Assembly: GCA_937922795.1 (NCBI GenBank)
Contig: CALAJK010000113.1
Coordinates: 1-37,249 of the forward strand
Reading direction: 5' to 3'
Source: an uncultured Anaerolineae bacterium
Lineage (GTDB): Bacteria > Chloroflexota > Anaerolineae > Aggregatilineales > Phototrophicaceae
Length of the DNA stretch: 37,249 nt
Shown: positions 32,542 to 37,249 of the stretch, piece after piece
Layout of the letters: every line of letters starts with the position of its first letter
How positions within the stretch are numbered: the stretch's first letter is position 1
Position numbers and translations under genes: made by a program
Notes under the pieces: generated by a model
What the model was told of the DNA's origin: nothing
The model's database searches: none
Seen by the model: the letters and a program-made list of their open reading frames with translations, nothing else

Positions 32542-33483
32542 ATGACATCAGTGACCGCTGCGCGCGTCTTTTCTGCGCCCGGCTTGTGGCGGCGTTTTTG
32601 GAGTCGGAGCAATGAGCGGATAGGCTACCTGTTCATCCTCCCCTCGCTGATCCACATCATCACGTTTATGTTCATCCCGCTCATCTTCAGCTTCTTTCTG
32701 TCATTCCGAGACTGGACGCGCCCGGCCTTCACCGACGCGCCCTACATCGGTCTGAAGAATTACGAATTCCTGATGGGCGACCGGCGCTTCTGGCAGGCTA
32801 TGGGCAACTCCGTGTACTACACGGCGCTGTCTGTGCCGCTCGGTATGGCCTTCAGCTTGGTCATCGCCCTGGTGATGAATCAGAAACTGCGTGGGGTGTA
32901 TTTCTTCCGCACCCTCTTTTTCATGCCGGTGGTCTCATCCTGGGTGGCGGTCTCGATCATCTGGCTGACGCTGCTCGATCCCAGCGTGGGCATCGTCAAC
33001 TACGTGCTGGGATGGTTTGGCATTTCGCCGATCAATTGGCTGGGCGACCCGCGTTCGGCGATGCCCTCGATCGTGCTGATCGCCATCTGGAAAAGCGCGG
33101 GCTTCAACATGGTGATCTGGCTGGCGGGCTTGCAGGCCATCCCGCATGAGCTGTACGAGGCGGCGGCGATTGACGGCGCTAACCGGTGGCAGTCTTTCCG
33201 CTTCTTGACGCTGCCGCTGCTGGCGCCGACCTCGTTCTTCCTAGCGGTGACGGGCGTGATCGGCGCGCTGCAAGTTTTCACGCCGGTCTACGTGCTGACG
33301 CGCGGCGGCCCGCTGGATTCGACTAATACCGCCGTCTACCACATCTACCGCCGCGCCTTCCAGGAATTCGATTTCGGCTATGCGTCTGCGCAGTCGTGGG
33401 TGCTCTTCGCCGTGATCCTGGTGGCCACGCTCATCCAACTGTACTACGTGCGCCGCCGCAGCCGCGAAGAGATTCAATACTGA
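32542..33483 (+). CDS. Sugar ABC transporter permease (MalF-like)
   Basis: The 313-residue permease has six predicted membrane helices (first at about residues 32-52) and the EAA loop YEAAAIDGANRWQSFRFLTLPLL near residue 213. It starts with ATG, with GGAG ten bases upstream. It is separated from the MalG-like partner by 18 bases. With that partner and the binding protein it makes the second importer of the island. Length is standard. Confidence 0.92.
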   Translation: MTSVTAARVFSAPGLWRRFWSRSNERIGYLFILPSLIHIITFMFIPLIFSFFLSFRDWTRPAFTDAPYIGLKNYEFLMGDRRFWQAMGNSVYYTALSVPLGMAFSLVIALVMNQKLRGVYFFRTLFFMPVVSSWVAVSIIWLTLLDPSVGIVNYVLGWFGISPINWLGDPRSAMPSIVLIAIWKSAGFNMVIWLAGLQAIPHELYEAAAIDGANRWQSFRFLTLPLLAPTSFFLAVTGVIGALQVFTPVYVLTRGGPLDSTNTAVYHIYRRAFQEFDFGYASAQSWVLFAVILVATLIQLYYVRRRSREEIQY

Positions 33484-33501
33484 GAAGGGACCCGGTGAAT
33501 T

Positions 33502-34353
33502 ATGGTCGTCAAGCTCACTCCCCAGATCATCCTGACGCGAGTCCTCGGCTACGTCGTGCTGCTGATCGTCGCTGGCATGATGATCGTGCCGTTCATGTGG
33601 ATGGTGACGACTTCGCTCAAGGCTCCAGGGACGGAATTCAGCTACCCGCCGCAGATCCTGCCAACCCAGTTCAACCTCGAAAATTACCAAACGCTGTTCA
33701 ACAACCTGCCCTTCTTCCAGTACTTCGTGAATACCGTGATCGTCACAGCCTTCACCGTGGCCGGTCAGCTCATCATCTGTTCGCTGGCCGCCTACGGCTT
33801 CGCTCGTCTGAATTTCATGGGGCGGGATACGATCTTCGTCTTGTACTTGACGACGATGATGATCCCGTTTCAGATCACGCTCATCCCACTCTATTTGATC
33901 GTCACGCAGTTAGGTTGGGTGAACACCTATCAAGGCTTGATCGTGCCGGGCATCTCCAGCGCGTTCGGCATCTTCCTGCTGCGCCAGTCGTTCCTCAACA
34001 TCCCACGCGATTATCAGGACGCCGCCCGCATCGACGGCGCGAACGAATTCACGATCTTCGCGCGCATCTTTCTGCCGCTCAATGGGCCCACCCTGGCCAC
34101 GTTGGGCGTGTTCGCTTTCATGGGGACGTGGACTGATCTCATCTGGCCGCTGCTGATCGCCCGCAGCCAAGAGATGCGCACGCTGGAGCTGGGCCTCGCC
34201 TATTTCAACGCCCGGCCAAACGCTTTCTTGCAGCCGAACTGGCCGCTGCTGATGGCGGGATCGGTCGTCGTCATGCTGCCCGTCTTGATCGTCTATATCA
34301 TCGCTCAGCGCTACTTCATCCAGGGCATCGCCCTGAGCGGCGTCAAAGGGTGA
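33502..34353 (+). CDS. Sugar ABC transporter permease (MalG-like)
   Basis: The 283-residue permease has standard MalG-type length and six predicted helices. The EAA loop is QDAARIDGANEFTIFARIFLPL, and the C-terminus IQGIALSGVKG is typical. Its first helix ends in TTSLKAPGTEFSYPPQILP, the point at which the minus-strand paralogue carries its 345-residue insertion, so this protein serves as the uninserted comparator. AAGGGA precedes the start. The next gene starts four bases after its stop. The energising ATPase is not in the window. Confidence 0.92.
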   Translation: MVVKLTPQIILTRVLGYVVLLIVAGMMIVPFMWMVTTSLKAPGTEFSYPPQILPTQFNLENYQTLFNNLPFFQYFVNTVIVTAFTVAGQLIICSLAAYGFARLNFMGRDTIFVLYLTTMMIPFQITLIPLYLIVTQLGWVNTYQGLIVPGISSAFGIFLLRQSFLNIPRDYQDAARIDGANEFTIFARIFLPLNGPTLATLGVFAFMGTWTDLIWPLLIARSQEMRTLELGLAYFNARPNAFLQPNWPLLMAGSVVVMLPVLIVYIIAQRYFIQGIALSGVKG

Positions 34354-34357
34354 GACG

Positions 34358-35953
34358 ATGCAATTCTACAGCTTTGATACGCGCGACCCGCTCATCGATA
34401 TCGACGGCTGGCGGCTGAGCTTCCAGATCGTCACCCTGGAGAACATCTACGGCCTATCCGCCGATCACCTGGAAGTGAGCCAGGAGGACGGCGGCTGGAC
34501 GGTGCGCTGTGGTCGCCTGACGTGGGCGGGCGGCCAGGAAGAGGCGGCGGGATCGCTGCTGGTGAGGATTTCCCGCACCGAGACGGATGGGCTGCGGCTG
34601 GCGATGGCTGCCAGCGCGCCGCAGCCGATTCTGTCGCTCAAACTCCTCGCCCGCGATCTGCCGCCGCCGCAGCCGCTGGACATGCTCGACCAGCCGCGCG
34701 CCGTGCCGCCAGACGGTTTGCTCGACCGCTATCCGAACGGCATCCGCCTGCCGGTCTGGCTGGCGGCGCTGCCGGATGGTGATTTGCTCGGTTTTCGCTG
34801 TGAAGACCCTCAGATGCGCGGCAAGCGCTTCTGCGCCTATGCCGAACGCATGGGCGCGCTGCGCGGACGGCACACCATCGAATGCATCCTCGACGCCGAC
34901 GCGCGCTGTCTCGACTACAGGCTGCAGGGCCCGGATTGGATACTCGAACGACACGTCAACCCAGAGGCTTTTCGCGCCCAACAACTCGCCTTCTACGAAG
35001 CCGCGTTGGGCTTTCAAACTTGGGAAGACCGAACCGATTTCCCAGCCTGGGCGCGCGAACTGCGCCTTGTCCTGACCCTGCACGGCATGCATTGGTCGGG
35101 CTACATCTTCAACAACTACGCGCAGATGCTGGACATCATCCGGTACGCGGCCGAGCGGATCGACGGCGGGCGCGTGCTCGCCTATCTGCCCGGTTGGGAA
35201 GGGCGTTACTACTGGCAGTATGGCGACTTCCGCCCCGAACCGCGGCTCGGCGGCGAGGACGGTTTTGCCCGCCTGTGCGATGGCGCGCGCGCGCTCGGCG
35301 TCCACGTCATGCCGATGTTCGGCGGCAACTGCGCCAACGCCTGGATGCCGAACTTCCACACCTTCGGCCCATCCTCGTACATGAAATCGGCGACGCGCAA
35401 CGTCTTTTTGGGCAATCAGCCCGACTGGAACCTGAGCCGCGCCCATGACACCGGCTGGCAGGCATGGCTCAACCCGGGCGCGCCGGCCTGGCAGTACGAA
35501 CTGACGCGGCAGATCACCGCGCTGATTGACCGTTACGGCTTCGACGCCGTGTTCCTGGATACCATCGAGGTCTGGACGAATGATCCTGACTTCAATCTGC
35601 GCGAGGGCTATCGCCAGCTCGTCGATCGCCTGCGCACCGGCCGGCCTGACCTGCTGATCACCGGCGAGGACTGGTGGGATGGGCTGCTGCCGATCTTTCC
35701 GATCTACCAGCAAACCTCAAAATGGCGGCAGGTCCCCGCCTGGGTTGGCCGCTACGCTCGCCTGATGGGACACATCTGCGATGGCGAAGCCAGCCGGGGC
35801 AGCACCGGCGTGTTCGAGTCCGGCTACGCGCCCTATGAACGCCTGCCAGATGAGGCATATTATCTGCCGACCCTGGCTTTCGTTGATGGCACGCTGGACG
35901 GGGCGCGCCAGGAAATAGACGCTGTGATCGCGCTGGCAAGACAGCGCGCTTGA
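34358..35953 (+). CDS. Uncharacterised putative glycosidase (TIM-barrel-like)
   Basis: I do not recognise a named family for this 531-residue protein. The N-terminal half (about 1-230) is beta-rich, as in the sandwich domains of GH31/GH36-like enzymes. The C-terminal part alternates strands and helices: VLAYLPGWEGRYYWQYGDF near 274, MPMFGGNCANAW, IDRYGFDAVFLDTIEVW (about 388-404) and LLITGEDWWDG (about 427-437). Asp399 in FLDT and the Glu in GEDWW are where the nucleophile and acid of clan-D-like barrels would sit; this is only an inference. There is no signal peptide. It is coupled to the permease gene (four-base gap), which supports a role in breaking down the imported sugar. It is not a transporter part. 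Confidence 0.6.
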   Translation: MQFYSFDTRDPLIDIDGWRLSFQIVTLENIYGLSADHLEVSQEDGGWTVRCGRLTWAGGQEEAAGSLLVRISRTETDGLRLAMAASAPQPILSLKLLARDLPPPQPLDMLDQPRAVPPDGLLDRYPNGIRLPVWLAALPDGDLLGFRCEDPQMRGKRFCAYAERMGALRGRHTIECILDADARCLDYRLQGPDWILERHVNPEAFRAQQLAFYEAALGFQTWEDRTDFPAWARELRLVLTLHGMHWSGYIFNNYAQMLDIIRYAAERIDGGRVLAYLPGWEGRYYWQYGDFRPEPRLGGEDGFARLCDGARALGVHVMPMFGGNCANAWMPNFHTFGPSSYMKSATRNVFLGNQPDWNLSRAHDTGWQAWLNPGAPAWQYELTRQITALIDRYGFDAVFLDTIEVWTNDPDFNLREGYRQLVDRLRTGRPDLLITGEDWWDGLLPIFPIYQQTSKWRQVPAWVGRYARLMGHICDGEASRGSTGVFESGYAPYERLPDEAYYLPTLAFVDGTLDGARQEIDAVIALARQRA

Positions 35954-35996
35954 ATCCTAAACGGTGAAAACTGAAAACAAGAAAAGAGGACTGCTC

Positions 35997-37249
35997 ATGC
36001 GCGAAAACATCATACCCGTTGATGGGATGGTCATCACCGAAGATACTCGCTTGGCCCCCGGCGTCTACGCGCTGCGCGACGGCTTGAAGATCGCTGCGGA
36101 CGGCATCACCCTAGAAGGCGCGGGCGCGCTCCTCGTCAACCCGACACGTCAGCAGGTCGGCATCCACGCCGAGAACCGGCGCGGCGTCACTATCCGGGGG
36201 GTTGCTATATCCGGTTTCTATCACGGCCTACGCTTCGATCACTGCCGTGATATACACGTTGAAGGCCTGCGCATCCGCGACACCCACGAGATCGAAGGGA
36301 TTGACACGTTTTTGTACCTGTGGACGCCCCTGGAGGAGGCCTACGGCGGGGCAATCCTGCTGCATGACGTGCAGGGCGGCGTTGTGCGCGACTGCGACCT
36401 TCAGCACCAGATGAACGGCGTGCTGCTCTACGACTCTCACGGCGTGACCGTGGAGCGCGTCAACGCCTCCTTCAACAGCGGCTGGGGGGTCTATCTGAAT
36501 GGGTCAAGCGACAATCACATTCAGGACAACCGCCTAGATTTCTGCAACCGCCTGTTCCGCCGGCCAGAAAGCGGCGCCATCCGGGTCGAAGCCGACGCCG
36601 CCGGCATTGTGCTGGTCGAGGGATCGTGCCGCAACCAGCTTCTACGCAACAGCTGTCTGTGCGGCGGGGATGGCATCTTCATCACAGGCTACAACCACAA
36701 AGGCGACAAACGAACGTGCGACGACAACCTGATCGAGGACAACGACTGCCGCCTCAGCCCCAACAACGCCATCGAATCGACCTTCTGCCGGGGCAACATC
36801 TTCCGGCGCAACGATTGCAGCCGCTCCAATTATGGCTTCTGGATGGGCTACTCCTGGGACAACCTGATCGAAGAGAACACTATTGACTCGTGTCGTATGG
36901 TGGGCATCGCGATCGAGCACGGACATGGTTTCGTCATCCGCCGCAACCGCATTTCGTACAACCGAGAGGGCGTGCGGCTGTTCACGCGCGGCGGCTCCGT
37001 CTTGGAGCATTGGCCGGAGTGGATGGTCTCCTATGATTACACCCTTGAAGACAACCTGATCGAGCAGAACCGGATCGGCTTCAACGGCTACACCGGACCG
37101 GAGATCCCGCCAGACGAGACCTCGCACGACTTTCGCCTACAACGGAATACGTTTCGCGGCAACCTCACCGCAGCGCGCTTCCACCGCGTCCGGCGAGCGC
37201 TGCTCGCGGACAACACGTTCGAGGACAATCGCCAGGCCGCGCTGCTCGT
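35997..37249 (+). CDS. Right-handed parallel beta-helix protein (3' end outside window)
   Basis: The open frame of at least 417 codons runs off the window. It consists of repeated coils with the N/D-x-I/L pattern of PbH1 repeats, for example DNHIQDNRLDFCN, DNLIEDNDCRLS, GNIFRRNDCSRS, DNLIEENTIDSC and DNLIEQNRIGFN. Such folds occur in polysaccharide lyases, some hydrolases and epimerases. There is no signal peptide at the start, so this one may act on imported sugar in the cytoplasm, unlike most beta-helix lyases. Cysteines recur in the ladder. The start has GAGGA six bases upstream. A 43-base gap follows the putative glycosidase gene. No catalytic signature could be assigned. Confidence 0.85.
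   Translation, partial: MRENIIPVDGMVITEDTRLAPGVYALRDGLKIAADGITLEGAGALLVNPTRQQVGIHAENRRGVTIRGVAISGFYHGLRFDHCRDIHVEGLRIRDTHEIEGIDTFLYLWTPLEEAYGGAILLHDVQGGVVRDCDLQHQMNGVLLYDSHGVTVERVNASFNSGWGVYLNGSSDNHIQDNRLDFCNRLFRRPESGAIRVEADAAGIVLVEGSCRNQLLRNSCLCGGDGIFITGYNHKGDKRTCDDNLIEDNDCRLSPNNAIESTFCRGNIFRRNDCSRSNYGFWMGYSWDNLIEENTIDSCRMVGIAIEHGHGFVIRRNRISYNREGVRLFTRGGSVLEHWPEWMVSYDYTLEDNLIEQNRIGFNGYTGPEIPPDETSHDFRLQRNTFRGNLTAARFHRVRRALLADNTFEDNRQAALL

Noticed and set aside
34454..35713. A 419-codon open frame on the minus strand, antisense to the putative glycosidase
   Set aside because: It mirrors the coding frame of the plus-strand gene, has no recognisable motif or ribosome-binding site, and long antisense frames are common at this GC content.
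1..37249. tRNA genes, CRISPR arrays, insertion sequences and phage genes
   Set aside because: None was recognised: no regular repeat-spacer array, no transposase or integrase motif and no cloverleaf noticed by eye. A tRNA scan would settle the last point.

Overview
The window reads as a stretch of a GC-rich bacterial chromosome, most likely a Chloroflexota (Anaerolineae-like) or similar monoderm heterotroph. This rests on gene content only: intracellular glycosidases served by paired sugar ABC systems, corrinoid salvage genes, and envelope redox proteins that are either exported or membrane anchored. No rRNA, tRNA, insertion sequence or CRISPR array was recognised, so the taxon is an inference.

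Layout. (1) 1-4240, plus strand: two tandem COG0523/CobW GTPases (the first cut by the window edge), a frameshifted GNAT acetyltransferase, a Dph6-like ATP pyrophosphatase and a cytoplasmic BtuF-like corrinoid-binding protein. (2) 4263-10390: a NarL-type two-component pair (minus) divergent from a copper/heme operon (plus). The operon encodes an exported MbnP-like protein, a secreted or membrane-anchored diheme cytochrome c, and a fusion of five membrane helices, a His-rich linker, a PCuAC copper-chaperone domain and an MbnH/CcP-type diheme domain. The 163-bp divergent spacer holds a 7-2-7 inverted repeat about 42-44 bp upstream of both predicted starts. (3) 10512-17565, minus strand: a cobalamin locus. 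A sigma70-like promoter, a B12 riboswitch and an intrinsic terminator precede a TIM-barrel protein proposed here to be CbiR-like (cobamide remodelling), then btuF, btuC and btuD. A DUF3592 membrane protein, a small ORF, cobS and cobU follow. (4) 17818-37249: a carbohydrate-use island. A GH65 phosphorylase (plus) converges on a minus-strand operon (binding protein, two permeases, GH172, GH2). A plus-strand operon diverges from that one at 28257-28586: GH31 alpha-xylosidase, binding protein, two permeases, an unclassified putative glycosidase and a right-handed beta-helix protein that runs off the window end.

How the parts work together. In the copper/heme locus the regulator pair probably senses an envelope or metal signal and switches on both itself and an exported copper-binding and heme-redox pathway. 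In the B12 locus imported corrinoids could be stripped by the CbiR-like enzyme and rebuilt through CobU and CobS, under riboswitch control. In the sugar island, two importers without their own ATPase deliver oligosaccharides to glycosidases that lack signal peptides, so breakdown appears to be cytoplasmic. Both sugar-binding-protein genes are followed by strong intercistronic hairpins.

The best candidate for an undescribed system is the copper/heme locus, chiefly its PCuAC-diheme fusion, whose PCuAC metal motif has exactly canonical spacing. Second are the riboswitch-controlled CbiR-like salvage operon and the sugar permease with an insertion of about 345 residues.
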